DNA of 64,000 nt from Verrucomicrobiota bacterium (GTDB lineage: Bacteria > Verrucomicrobiota > Verrucomicrobiia > Opitutales > Opitutaceae). The notes under the pieces were generated by a model. It did not search any database. It had not been told where the DNA came from and was given only the letters and a program-made list of their open reading frames with translations. This document shows positions 28,296 through 36,569 of the stretch, in pieces; the stretch's first letter is position 1, and the number at the start of each line of letters is the position of its first letter. Position numbers and translations under genes: made by a program. Location of the stretch: positions 1 to 64,000 of the forward strand of contig JACTNC010000035.1 in NCBI GenBank assembly GCA_014584295.1, written 5' to 3'.

Positions 28296-29651
28296 ATGCG
28301 CCTCGACAAGATCATTGCCCGCAGCCGGCTCGTTGAGCTGAAGAGTTCGGACCTGAAGGGTGCTCTTGAGGAGCTCCTGGCGGTGTCGGTTGCAAAATTT
28401 CCCGACCTCAAGCCGGAGGTACTCCTGCGGAGTCTTCTGCAGCGGGAGGGCACAATGACGACCTATCTCGGTAATGGAGTTTCCCTGCCACATGTCAGGG
28501 TCAAGATGTCGAGGCCCTTCGTGCTTGCGGTGGGGCGCAGCAAGGTGGGGATACGGCATGATGGCGGTGCAAGCGATGAGCGCATCCATTTCATCCTGAT
28601 GTTGATCGCGGGGGAGAAGGCACGCAGCTATCTGCCGGTGCTGGCCTCGCTGGCGCGCCTCTTCAAGGAACCCGAGTTCATCGACAGTCTGCTGATCGCG
28701 CCGGACCTCGACGACCTCTACACGAAGCTAACCGCAGGCCTGGGCGGCATTGCGGGGCGTCCCGTCCAGGCTCAGCAAAACCGAGTCAACCGTCTGATGC
28801 TCCGCGAGGCGGAGCGCGTTGCCAAGGGAGCGGGGTGTGGTGCGCTGATGGTGTTTGGGGACACCTTTGTCGGCGGCATTGAAGTGGGCATGATCCAGCC
28901 GAAGCTGAAGACCATCCTGGTCACCCGGAATCCGATCGAGGTTGGCGACGACCATTCCAGTTTCGCGGAAACGATCCAGGTGCGTTCCTTCTCGAAAGCC
29001 CGCCTTGCACAGTTGCGCAGTGCGATGCTTGTCGGGCTGACCCATGGTATCATTTCCTTCAATGATCGTGTGTGTTGCATCGGTGGCATCACCGGCAGCA
29101 ACCAGTTCGACACGCTGGTGGTGGTGGATGTTGAGCGTGAGTTCCAGACCCTGCTGACGGGCCACGCCGAACTCCTTCCACCGGATGTGAGGCCGGAGGT
29201 GCTCGAGCGCGTCATCGCCGTGGCCACTGAACTCGCGGTCGAAGGGCGCGAGGGACGCCCGGTCGGGTGCCTGTTTGTCGTCGGCGACACTGCAAAGGTC
29301 GAGAAGCTCGTGAAGCCGCTCGTCTTGAATCCGTTTTATGGATACAAGGAGGAGGATCGCAACATCCTGAATCCGTTCATGGATGAGACGATCAAGGAGT
29401 TTTCCCTGCTCGACGGCGCGTTTATCATCCGCGGGGATGGTGTGGTCCTGTCCGCGGGCAGTCTGCTCCAGGCGACCGATTCCGAACATACCCTTCCGAG
29501 CGGGCTTGGAAGCCGGCACGCCGCCGCGGCAGCGATCAGTGTGGCGAGTGACTGCATTTCAATCGTGGTTTCCTCAAGCACAGGGCAGGTGAATCTCTTC
29601 CGGCGAGGGGTGATGCTTCCGCTGACGGAACGAAAGATTGCCCCGGCCTAG
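28296..29651 (+). CDS. PTS EIIA-2 / PK-C-like / diadenylate cyclase fusion
   Basis: A 451-residue soluble protein with three parts. Residues 1-145 are a PTS EIIA type-2 domain with the phospho-acceptor His66 in SLPHVRV. Residues about 155-290 resemble the pyruvate-kinase C-terminal-like alpha/beta domain ('ALMVFGDT', 'KTILVTRN', 'FNDRVCCIGGITGSNQFDTLVVVDV' in part). Residues about 300-445 are a DisA_N/DAC domain: DGA at 373-375 and GSRHAAAA from 405 correspond to the DGA and RHR motifs of c-di-AMP synthases, with the third RHR position being Ala. The PK-C-like plus DAC part recalls archaeal DacZ/CdaZ. Probable function is c-di-AMP synthesis coupled to sugar or nitrogen PTS phosphorylation; activity is inferred. 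Confidence 0.8.
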   Translation: MRLDKIIARSRLVELKSSDLKGALEELLAVSVAKFPDLKPEVLLRSLLQREGTMTTYLGNGVSLPHVRVKMSRPFVLAVGRSKVGIRHDGGASDERIHFILMLIAGEKARSYLPVLASLARLFKEPEFIDSLLIAPDLDDLYTKLTAGLGGIAGRPVQAQQNRVNRLMLREAERVAKGAGCGALMVFGDTFVGGIEVGMIQPKLKTILVTRNPIEVGDDHSSFAETIQVRSFSKARLAQLRSAMLVGLTHGIISFNDRVCCIGGITGSNQFDTLVVVDVEREFQTLLTGHAELLPPDVRPEVLERVIAVATELAVEGREGRPVGCLFVVGDTAKVEKLVKPLVLNPFYGYKEEDRNILNPFMDETIKEFSLLDGAFIIRGDGVVLSAGSLLQATDSEHTLPSGLGSRHAAAAAISVASDCISIVVSSSTGQVNLFRRGVMLPLTERKIAPA

Positions 29652-29725
29652 CGGATTGCGTGAATCTTTTGAGGTTGCGCTGGTGCGAGGCCCGGGTAAG
29701 ACTGACTCCTTAATCGCCAAAAACC

Positions 29726-29890
29726 ATGCAAGAAGTTGTCACACTGGAGTGCACTGAAGCCCGCAAAGAGGGGAAACCCGTTTCCCGTTACCTCACCCTT
29801 CGCAACAAGAAGACGGTGACCGAGCGCATCGAGAAGAAGAAGTACAATCCCTTCCTCAAGCGCCATACCTTGCACAAGGAAATCAAGTAA
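29726..29890 (+). CDS. rpmG: 50S ribosomal protein bL33
   Basis: A 54-residue basic protein: it opens [13 protein letters not shown] and continues with [26 protein letters not shown] and HKEIK, the standard bL33 signature. Only one Cys is present, so it is the zinc-independent (C-minus) form. It stands alone between the EIIA-DAC fusion and a convergent small gene, and is followed by a strong terminator. The start has no clear Shine-Dalgarno. Confidence 0.96.
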   Translation: MQEVVTLECTEARKEGKPVSRYLTLRNKKTVTERIEKKKYNPFLKRHTLHKEIK

Positions 29891-29925
29891 GCGACCAGCT
29901 TGCAGTCGTTTGGCTCCTGAAATGC

Positions 29926-29953
29926 AAAAACCGAGCGTCAGCTCGGTTTTTTT
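29926..29953 (+). terminator. Rho-independent terminator after rpmG
   Basis: AAAAACCGAGC-GTCA-GCTCGGTTTTTTT is a near-ideal hairpin with an A-run before and a T-run after the stem, so it can act in both directions and also serves the convergent small gene ending at 29985. Confidence 0.95.
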
Positions 29954-29984
29954 GTTACCCCGAAGCGTCGGTTGTTTCGAGGGA

Positions 29985-30263
29985 CTAGCGATTGGTTGGT
30001 GCCGTTGAAGCAGGATCGGCAGATGATCCGCCCGCCTGCTGCAGGCCTTGAGCCCGGCGATGGGCACGCCAGTTCTCCCGGTGTTTTCGAATCCAGTCGA
30101 GAAGCGCACGCTCGAAACCGATATCGTATCCCAACCTCTCCGATTCCAGCCACTTGTGCTTCAGGATTTCCTCCCTCTCGGCGAGGAACTCCTGATAAAG
30201 CGACGAATTCTTGACGAAGTCGCGAGATCCGGAGTGTTCCGACGGGCAGGAGGAGGACGTCAT
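29985..30263 (-). CDS. Small helical protein, DUF4032-tail-like
   Basis: A 92-residue soluble protein. The core (about 17-65) is a highly charged helical segment with LYQEFLAEREEILKHKW, then ESERLGYDIGFERALLDW, ending in a basic HRENWRAHRR tail. It reminds me of the C-terminal region of DUF4032 proteins, but this is recall and not a search. A GTG at 30272 is an alternative start. Function unknown. The roughly 200 bp upstream to the Mrp gene hold no other gene that I can see. Confidence 0.7.
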   Translation of the reverse strand: MTSSSCPSEHSGSRDFVKNSSLYQEFLAEREEILKHKWLESERLGYDIGFERALLDWIRKHRENWRAHRRAQGLQQAGGSSADPASTAPTNR

Positions 30264-30463
30264 GGCAACCACGGCGGTATCAGCTTTCTACTAAACGGGG
30301 CCTACAATACAGCTTTAGGATCGTTCTCGATGTGGCTCGATTCGAGACGGCCCTTCGAGCGGAAACAATCACGTGCGTCATAGGTCTTACAGCGAAGTAA
30401 AAATAGGGTTACTTTTTGGCCTGTCAACCCTCCTGCATCTCTTTTCACATATGCCGAAAGGTT

Positions 30464-31558
30464 TCAATTCTCCCCGCCGACAGTGGCGTCAGTGCCCCGC
30501 CGCGACGTCAACTGGTGGAGCAGCGATTCGGCGATTGCCCGGAAAATGATGCTGGCGGGATGATCGGGAGCGCTTACGACGAGCGGCCTGCCTTCGTCGC
30601 TTGCGGCGCGGATGTCGGGGTGAAGGGGGACTTGTCCAAGCAGGACTGTGCCGAGCGATTCCGCTGTGCGCGCTCCGCCGCCTTCTCCAAAAAGCATCTG
30701 CTTTTTTCCGTTGGAATCCAGGAACCAGCTCATGTTTTCGGCGACGCCGAGCAGCGGGACGTTCACCTTCTTGAACATCAGCGCTCCTTTCCTGGCGACG
30801 TTCGTCGCTGCCGGCTGGGGCGTCGTGACCACGACCGCCCCGTCGAGTTGGATCGTCTGGACGAGTGAGAGTTGGGCATCGCCCGTGCCTGGCGGCAGAT
30901 CGACGAGGAGGATTTCGAGGTCGCCCCATTTCACGTTTTGGACGAACTGCTGGATCGTCTTCATGATCATCGGACCCCGCCAGACGACCGGCGTGTTGTC
31001 GTCGACGAGAAAGCCCATGCTCATGACCTTGACGCCATGGGCTTCCAGCGGAATGAGCGTTTCCTCCTCGAGTTCTGGGCGCCCATGCGCGCCGATCATC
31101 AGCGGCACGCTTGGTCCGTAGATGTCGGAATCCAGCAGGCCGACCCGGCCGGGTTTGCCCTGTGCGCTGAGCACCTGCGCGAGGGCGCAGGCGAGGTTGA
31201 CTGAGAAGGTGCTCTTGCCCACGCCCCCCTTGCCGGAGGCAATTGCGACCGAGTAGCGGCTCGTTTTCCGAGGCGCGTTGCTGCCGGTGCCCGCGGTTCC
31301 GCCGGCCGCGGGGCGGACTGGCTTTACGGCGACGTCGATAATGATGTCCTTTGCGCCCGGTATGACACGCAGACATTTATCGACTTCGCCTTTCAACTGC
31401 AGCGGGATCTTCGGGTCGCTCGTGGTGAGTTCCAGGGCAACCTTCACCGTGCCGTCGATCCAGGCCGCCGAACGCACCAGGCCGAACGAAACGATATCGC
31501 GGCTGAAACCCGGATACTTAACTTGCTTCAGATGTTCTTTGATCGCTTCAGGAGTCAC
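30464..31558 (-). CDS. Mrp/NBP35-family iron-sulfur carrier ATPase
   Basis: A P-loop ATPase of the ApbC/Mrp family that binds and transfers Fe-S clusters. Residues 1-80 form a MIP18/DUF59-like domain (IKEHLKQVKYPGFSRDIVS). The deviant Walker A is SGKGGVGKST; later motifs are 'LLDSDIYGPS', 'VDLPPGTGDAQL' and the MSWF segment. The family's usual CxxC is not visible here: the stretch after MSWF lacks Cys, so cluster binding is uncertain. The GTG at 31558 gives 364 residues and starts where homology begins; longer frames overlap the divergent TolB-like gene. Confidence 0.9.
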   Translation of the reverse strand: MTPEAIKEHLKQVKYPGFSRDIVSFGLVRSAAWIDGTVKVALELTTSDPKIPLQLKGEVDKCLRVIPGAKDIIIDVAVKPVRPAAGGTAGTGSNAPRKTSRYSVAIASGKGGVGKSTFSVNLACALAQVLSAQGKPGRVGLLDSDIYGPSVPLMIGAHGRPELEEETLIPLEAHGVKVMSMGFLVDDNTPVVWRGPMIMKTIQQFVQNVKWGDLEILLVDLPPGTGDAQLSLVQTIQLDGAVVVTTPQPAATNVARKGALMFKKVNVPLLGVAENMSWFLDSNGKKQMLFGEGGGARTAESLGTVLLGQVPLHPDIRAASDEGRPLVVSAPDHPASIIFRAIAESLLHQLTSRRGTDATVGGEN

Positions 31559-31667
31559 AATAAAAGTGAGGTTTTCAGGAACGGAAAGGTTTTGACGTTG
31601 TTTTGATGGCAGAGCCTGTAAAATGGAAATGCCGTTACTGCACTCTTGTTCATCGTTTTTCCACTTC

Positions 31668-32864
31668 ATGCAAATCTTCCAACGACTTTTCCTGATCTGT
31701 GTCATGCTTCTGCCCGGGTCTCGGGTGGCATTTGCGCAGGGGGTCACCAAACTGGGCGAAATCGTCATTCAGGCGGATGTAAAGACGATTGCCATTCGTG
31801 TCACGGGCTCGACGCCCGAACTTGAACGCCTGGCCCACATGGCCTTTGGAGCGCATGGGAGATATCGTCTGGTCAGCAGCGGAGGGACGTTTTCCCTGCA
31901 ATTCACCGTGGCGGGTGCGAATCAGGTGAAGGTGGACATCGCTCGCGGCGGGGCGTCAGTCGGATCTCAGGTTTTCAGCGGCACGAGCCTGCGCAATGCC
32001 TTGTTTCGCGCCGCGGATTTCGCGGTCGAGAAGACGAGTGGCCTCAAGGGTTTTTTCGCGAGTCGGATCGCGTTCATTGTGGAGAGCGGAAAAGCGATGG
32101 AGGTTGCAACGGGAGACCTCTTTTTTGGAGAAGTCCGTCAGATCACCCAGGATCGATCGCAGGCGATGACACCGCGCTGGGCACCGGATGGAAGGAAGCT
32201 GCTATACACGAGCTATTTCCGGACTGGCTTTCCGGATATCTTCCTTCTCGATCTGGGCACGCTTCAGCGATCGACGTTCGTGAGCTTCAAGGGGACAAAC
32301 ATGGGTGGACGCTACAGCCCCAATGGCCAGCAGGTGGCGATGGTTCTGAGCGGCGAGGGAAATCCCGAGGTGTATGTCAGCAATGCGCAAGGCAGGCAGA
32401 TTTCGCGACGCACACGCACGCCTGCAGCGGAGGCCGGTCCGTGTTTTTCACCGGATGGCCTGCAGATTGTCTACGTGTCGGACTCCCTCGGGGGCCCACA
32501 GTTGTTTGTGATGCCGGCTGCGGGTGGTGCTTCGCGTCGCCTTGCAACCAACATCAGCCGCTATTGCGCGGAGCCGGATTGGAGCCGCGGCAATCCGAAC
32601 ATGATCGCATTCACCATCCGCGAGGGAAACAGCCTCAAGATTGCGGTGCATGATCTCAGTGGTCGCACAGCGACGCGGGTGGTGTCAAAAGGGCCTGGCG
32701 ATTGCGTTGAGCCCTGCTGGCTCGCGGACGGTCGTCACCTCGTTTACACGCAGCGGCTGTCGGGTGGGCCACGTCTTGCCATTCTGGACACGGAGACTGG
32801 CAAGTCCACGTTCATCAGCGGAGCTGGCAGCCGGGTCATGCAGGCCAGCGTCTGGGGACCCTGA
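31668..32864 (+). CDS. TolB-like periplasmic beta-propeller protein
   Basis: A 398-residue exported protein with a signal peptide cleaved near AFA-QG at residue 25. An N-terminal alpha/beta domain (about 30-140) is followed by a six-bladed PD40 propeller (about 150-398) with repeats such as 'PRWAPDGRKLLYTSY', 'GRYSPNGQQVAMV' and 'PCFSPDGLQIVYVSD'. This is the TolB arrangement of the Tol-Pal envelope system, but no tolQRA or pal is adjacent. I infer a role in envelope integrity. The ATG at 31668 is preferred because it starts the signal peptide. Confidence 0.85.
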   Translation: MQIFQRLFLICVMLLPGSRVAFAQGVTKLGEIVIQADVKTIAIRVTGSTPELERLAHMAFGAHGRYRLVSSGGTFSLQFTVAGANQVKVDIARGGASVGSQVFSGTSLRNALFRAADFAVEKTSGLKGFFASRIAFIVESGKAMEVATGDLFFGEVRQITQDRSQAMTPRWAPDGRKLLYTSYFRTGFPDIFLLDLGTLQRSTFVSFKGTNMGGRYSPNGQQVAMVLSGEGNPEVYVSNAQGRQISRRTRTPAAEAGPCFSPDGLQIVYVSDSLGGPQLFVMPAAGGASRRLATNISRYCAEPDWSRGNPNMIAFTIREGNSLKIAVHDLSGRTATRVVSKGPGDCVEPCWLADGRHLVYTQRLSGGPRLAILDTETGKSTFISGAGSRVMQASVWGP

Positions 32865-32897
32865 AACGCGCTGCGTTCCTGTCGCGGCCGGCTGGAG

Positions 32898-33878
32898 TCA
32901 GTTGTGCACGACCCCGGCCTCCTCGTAGAGGCCGAGTGAGCGCAGTCGTTTGTAGCGCGCATCGAGCAGGCTCTCGGCTGAAAGCCCGCGCAGATTGTCG
33001 AGGTGTCGCTCGATCGCGGCACTTAGCGATTTCGCGGTTTTGGCCGGATCGTTGTGTGCGCCGCCGAACGGCTCCGGAATGACTTCATCGACAACGCCGA
33101 ACTTTTCGAGATCTTCGGCTGTCAGTTTCATCGCCTTGGCGGCCTTTGCCGCTGACGCAGCGTCCTTCCAGAGGATTGCAGCGCATCCTTCCGGCGAGAT
33201 CACGGAGTAGTAGCTGTTCTCAAAAATAAGCACGCGGTCGGTCACACCGATGCCCAGGGCGCCGCCCGAGCCGCCTTCCCCCACGACGATCGCGATCGTG
33301 GGAACCTTGAGCAGAGCCATCTCGCGCAGGTTCACCGCGATCGCCTCCGAAACATGGCGCTCCTCAGAGCTCAAGCCGGGATAGGCCCCCGGGGTGTCGA
33401 TAAAGGAGAGGACGGGAAGCCCAAATTTCTCGGCCATCTTCATCAGGCGGAGCGCTTTCCGGTAGCCCTCGGGCTGCGGCATACCGAAATTGCGGGTGAC
33501 CTTTTCCTTGGTGTCACGGCCCTTGTGCTGGGCTATGATCATCACGGCGGAGCCTTTGAAAAAGGCCGTGCCGCCTACCAAGGCGCGATCGTCGTTGAAC
33601 TGGCGATCGCCGTGAAACTCCTGAAAACCCTCACAGATGGCGCCCACATAATCGAGGGCATAGGGGCGTTTGGGATGGCGGGCTATCTGCACGCGCTGCC
33701 ACGCGGTGAGGCTCGAATAGATTTCGCGCTGGGTTGCCGCAATCTTGCGCTCGATCGCCGCTATCTCGGACGCAACATCGAGATTGTTCTCCAACGACTG
33801 CTGCCTGAGCTGGTCGAGCTGTGCGCTCAATTCACGCAAGGGTTTCTCGAACTCGAGCGTATAGGCGGGCTTTTCCAT
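32898..33878 (-). CDS. accA: Acetyl-CoA carboxylase carboxyltransferase subunit alpha
   Basis: A 326-residue subunit that, with AccD, transfers carboxyl from biotin to acetyl-CoA in the first step of fatty-acid synthesis. The AccA-specific coiled N-terminus (LEFEKPLRELSAQLDQL) precedes the crotonase-like carboxyltransferase core with 'HPKRPYALDYV', 'IDTPGAYPG', 'GEGGSGGALGIG' and 'YYSVISPEGCAAILWKD'. Full length and intact. It is convergent with the TolB-like gene and has no AccD neighbour here. Confidence 0.98.
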   Translation of the reverse strand: MEKPAYTLEFEKPLRELSAQLDQLRQQSLENNLDVASEIAAIERKIAATQREIYSSLTAWQRVQIARHPKRPYALDYVGAICEGFQEFHGDRQFNDDRALVGGTAFFKGSAVMIIAQHKGRDTKEKVTRNFGMPQPEGYRKALRLMKMAEKFGLPVLSFIDTPGAYPGLSSEERHVSEAIAVNLREMALLKVPTIAIVVGEGGSGGALGIGVTDRVLIFENSYYSVISPEGCAAILWKDAASAAKAAKAMKLTAEDLEKFGVVDEVIPEPFGGAHNDPAKTAKSLSAAIERHLDNLRGLSAESLLDARYKRLRSLGLYEEAGVVHN

Positions 33879-33954
33879 TGAGGCAGGCTAGTGGTGGCGG
33901 CAAACCTCTGTCAACGGGAGGACAGAGAGCAAGGTATGCAAGCGGTTCATGAGC

Positions 33955-35136
33955 TCAGGAACTTTTTCCCAGTCCTCCCGAAGGTGGGGGCTGGGTGCGC
34001 AGGAATTCGAGATACAGGGAAGTGGCGCGCTCGAGTTCGCGGCGATCGAGATACTCATCCCGAGTGTGTGCCTGGGCAATGTCTCCCGGCCCAAGGACCA
34101 CGACCTGCGCACCAGCCGCTGCGTAATGGCTGGCATCGGTTGCGTACCGGGCGCCAACGGGTTTCGCGTCCAATCCCAGCTTCTCGAACGCGGGCAGCAT
34201 CCATGCATGGAGGCACGACGAGTTCTCCGGTGGCAGCGGAGGAGCCAGAAATTCCTGGTCATTTTCGACCTCCAGCCCCTCGAGCGCGCGGTCGCGTTCA
34301 GCAAGGACTTGGGCGGTCGTTTCGCCCGGCACGAGGCGCCGGTCGCACAGGATTTCACAGTAGTCGGGAACGACATTCACCGCGCTGCCTCCGCGAATGA
34401 CGTTGATGCTGGCAGCAGCACGACCGGTGAGCGGAAATTCCCGGACCGCCAGGGGGATCATTTTGGTTTCAAGGGCAGTTATCACCGCCATCATCGTATG
34501 GATGGCGGACCTCCCTTTTGACGGATCAGCCGAGTGGGCTGCGGTGCCCCGCGTGATGGTTCGCCAACGCAGCGCCCCATTGTGGGCGACAACCGGCCTG
34601 AGCTGCGTGGGCTCTCCAACGACGACGCCGATCAACGGCTCGAATGACTTGAGATCCTTTGCGGCAAAGGCCTGGGCGCCTGTCATGGAGGACTCTTCAT
34701 CGACGACAAAAACAACCCCGGCATTCAGGCGCCGTCCGGGCAGTGAAGCATAAGTCTTGACCGCCCATAGCATCGCGGCACCGGAGCCCTTGGTGTCGCA
34801 CGAGCCGCGCCCGTGGAGACGCGTACCAGCGACCGAGAGAGTAAACGGCGGAACCGTCATGCCATCGGTGCTGACCGTGTCCAGGTGGCTCTCGAAAAGC
34901 AGCCAGGGAGCACCAGGAATCGGAGGCAGGGTGATCGTGAGATTGAAGGCACCTTCCGAAACTTCGCGCCGTACCGTGCGCATGCCCCAGGCGTGCGCGA
35001 CCGTCTCCAGATAGCCTGCCAGCCGCGCCTGGCCGTCAACGGGCCCACCGAAGTCAGGATTCACGGTATCGATCGACACCATGCCAGCCAGAAGCGCTTC
35101 GCAGGTCGGTGGAGTTTCGGCCATGGATCGGGTCAT
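33955..35136 (-). CDS. M20-family metallo-deacylase (ArgE/DapE-like)
   Basis: A 393-residue zinc-dependent hydrolase resembling acetylornithine deacetylase / succinyl-diaminopimelate desuccinylase. Metal and catalytic motifs are visible: FESHLDTV (His and Asp), RGSCDTKGSG (bridging Asp), VVDEESSMTGA (Glu pair), GEPT, and a C-terminal AHTRDEYL His. The dimerisation lid lies between about 175 and 290 ('AHSADPSKGRSAI'). The precise substrate, N-acetylornithine or another N-acyl amino acid, cannot be told. A second ATG at 35124 is possible. It follows the aminotransferase on the same strand after 134 bp. Confidence 0.9.
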   Translation of the reverse strand: MTRSMAETPPTCEALLAGMVSIDTVNPDFGGPVDGQARLAGYLETVAHAWGMRTVRREVSEGAFNLTITLPPIPGAPWLLFESHLDTVSTDGMTVPPFTLSVAGTRLHGRGSCDTKGSGAAMLWAVKTYASLPGRRLNAGVVFVVDEESSMTGAQAFAAKDLKSFEPLIGVVVGEPTQLRPVVAHNGALRWRTITRGTAAHSADPSKGRSAIHTMMAVITALETKMIPLAVREFPLTGRAAASINVIRGGSAVNVVPDYCEILCDRRLVPGETTAQVLAERDRALEGLEVENDQEFLAPPLPPENSSCLHAWMLPAFEKLGLDAKPVGARYATDASHYAAAGAQVVVLGPGDIAQAHTRDEYLDRRELERATSLYLEFLRTQPPPSGGLGKSS

Positions 35137-35203
35137 GTGGGCAGCAAGAGACAGAAATGCATTTGATACCTTGGCGAACCCAAATGCGACCCTTGAGGAA
35201 GTT

Positions 35204-35251
35204 AGAGGGAATCTCAGATATTAGGGTCAACCCTTAATTAATTTTCCCTCT
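35204..35251. other. Nested inverted repeats between aminotransferase and M20 genes
   Basis: AGAGGGAA (35204-35211) pairs with TTCCCTCT (35244-35251), enclosing an inner AGGGT-CA-ACCCT (35223-35234). The AT-rich block lies 20 bp after the aminotransferase stop and 68 bp before the M20 start (minus strand). It could be a terminator or an operator; the T-run is poor. Confidence 0.4.
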
Positions 35252-35270
35252 TAAATGAATTAGGGGATGA

Positions 35271-36509
35271 CTACCGAGCATCAATTTGATGATAAACGTG
35301 TTCCACGCAGGAGGCGATATAGTCCGCATCTTCGAGGGTGGTACGCCAGCCCAAGGGAAGAGCCACAAAACGCGAGGAGTAGTCTTCGGTCCTTGGAAAA
35401 TCTTCCGACCGGTAGCCGGGCGCGGGCCACGGTGAGAGGTCCCGAAAGGGAGAGAGCCTAGGGTTGGCTGCTAGACCGGTTTTTACATAGTCTCGCCGAT
35501 ACTGGGGATAGGTACCGGTGCGCTGCTGACACCAGACGTTGAGTGCATCGAGCTTTTGGCGAAATGCCGCACTCTGCTCCGGTGTCCTGGTATAAAAATA
35601 GATTTCAAAGCCGAAGTCGCCCTCGGGATCTGCGAGCGGCCGCAGTTCCAGCCCCGGCAAGGCCTGAATTCGCGGTGCGATGCGGGCCTTCAGCGAGCGA
35701 CAGTGATCCCGGATGGTGTCGAGTTTGCGAAGCTGCGCGAGGGCGACGGCCGCAGTCAGCTCTGACATGCGGTATTGTCCACCGGCAAAAGCGGGTTCGC
35801 AGGCGGGTGTGATCGTCGAATGGTGTGCGCGGTAGAGACCGAGGTCATGCAATCGCACGGCCCGCTCATAAAGCCTGAGGTCGCGGGTCACCACGAGCCC
35901 GCCTTCACCGGCGGTCATCGGCTTGTTGTGCTGGAAGCTGAAAATGGCGGCATCGCTCCAGGTGCCGACACGCCTGCCCTTGAACGTTGCGCCTGGCGCC
36001 TCTGCACAATCCTCGATGACAAACAAACCGCGGCGGTGGGCGAGATGCTCGATCGCGAGCATGTCGGCCGCCGCTCCCTGGAAATGGACGACAACAACCG
36101 CTTTTGTGCGCGGTGAGTGCAGCCGGACAATTTCCTGGGGATCGAGACAGAGCGATCCGTCAATCTCCGCCAGCACGGGCCGCGCACCGCAGCGCACGAT
36201 TGACGTGAAGCAGGAGATCCAGCTCCAGGCAGGCACGATGACTTCGTCACCGGGGCCGATGCCTGCGGCACCCAGGGCAATCTCCAGCGCGGCCGTTCCA
36301 CTGCTCACCGCAAGCGCGAACGGCACCCCAAATCGCTCGCAGACCTCCCGCTCCAGGGTGGCCGTCACCTGAGGCGGATGTGCGGGATCGTTTCCATAGT
36401 ATCGAAACAACTCCCGGCGTCGAAGAACATCAAGGACCGCAGCTTCCTCTTCCGGACCGATGGCTGCGGCACCAAGGCCGGTCGGGGGACGTGGGCGAAG
36501 CGGGATCAT
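35271..36509 (-). CDS. DegT/DnrJ/EryC1/StrS-family PLP aminotransferase
   Basis: A 412-residue PLP enzyme of the sugar-aminotransferase (VI) fold. Signatures include 'FGVPFALAVSSGTAALEIAL', 'GDEVIVPAWSW', 'VIEDCAEAPGATFKG' and the Schiff-base Lys in FSFQHNKPMTAGEGG. Members transaminate keto-sugar nucleotides or act on cyclitols with glutamate or glutamine as donor. No nucleotide-sugar genes flank it, so the acceptor is unknown. It lies 60 bp downstream of the isochorismatase-like gene on the same strand and may be the end of that operon. Confidence 0.9.
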   Translation of the reverse strand: MIPLRPRPPTGLGAAAIGPEEEAAVLDVLRRRELFRYYGNDPAHPPQVTATLEREVCERFGVPFALAVSSGTAALEIALGAAGIGPGDEVIVPAWSWISCFTSIVRCGARPVLAEIDGSLCLDPQEIVRLHSPRTKAVVVVHFQGAAADMLAIEHLAHRRGLFVIEDCAEAPGATFKGRRVGTWSDAAIFSFQHNKPMTAGEGGLVVTRDLRLYERAVRLHDLGLYRAHHSTITPACEPAFAGGQYRMSELTAAVALAQLRKLDTIRDHCRSLKARIAPRIQALPGLELRPLADPEGDFGFEIYFYTRTPEQSAAFRQKLDALNVWCQQRTGTYPQYRRDYVKTGLAANPRLSPFRDLSPWPAPGYRSEDFPRTEDYSSRFVALPLGWRTTLEDADYIASCVEHVYHQIDAR

Positions 36510-36569
36510 ACGAGAAACAGAAATTGAAATTCTTGAGAACAGACCTGCCGAAGCAGCGCGGGAGTTTCG

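Noticed and set aside
29648..30109. 153-aa minus-strand frame across rpmG
   Set aside because: It is antisense to the clear bL33 gene and its terminator; the sequence has no family resemblance.
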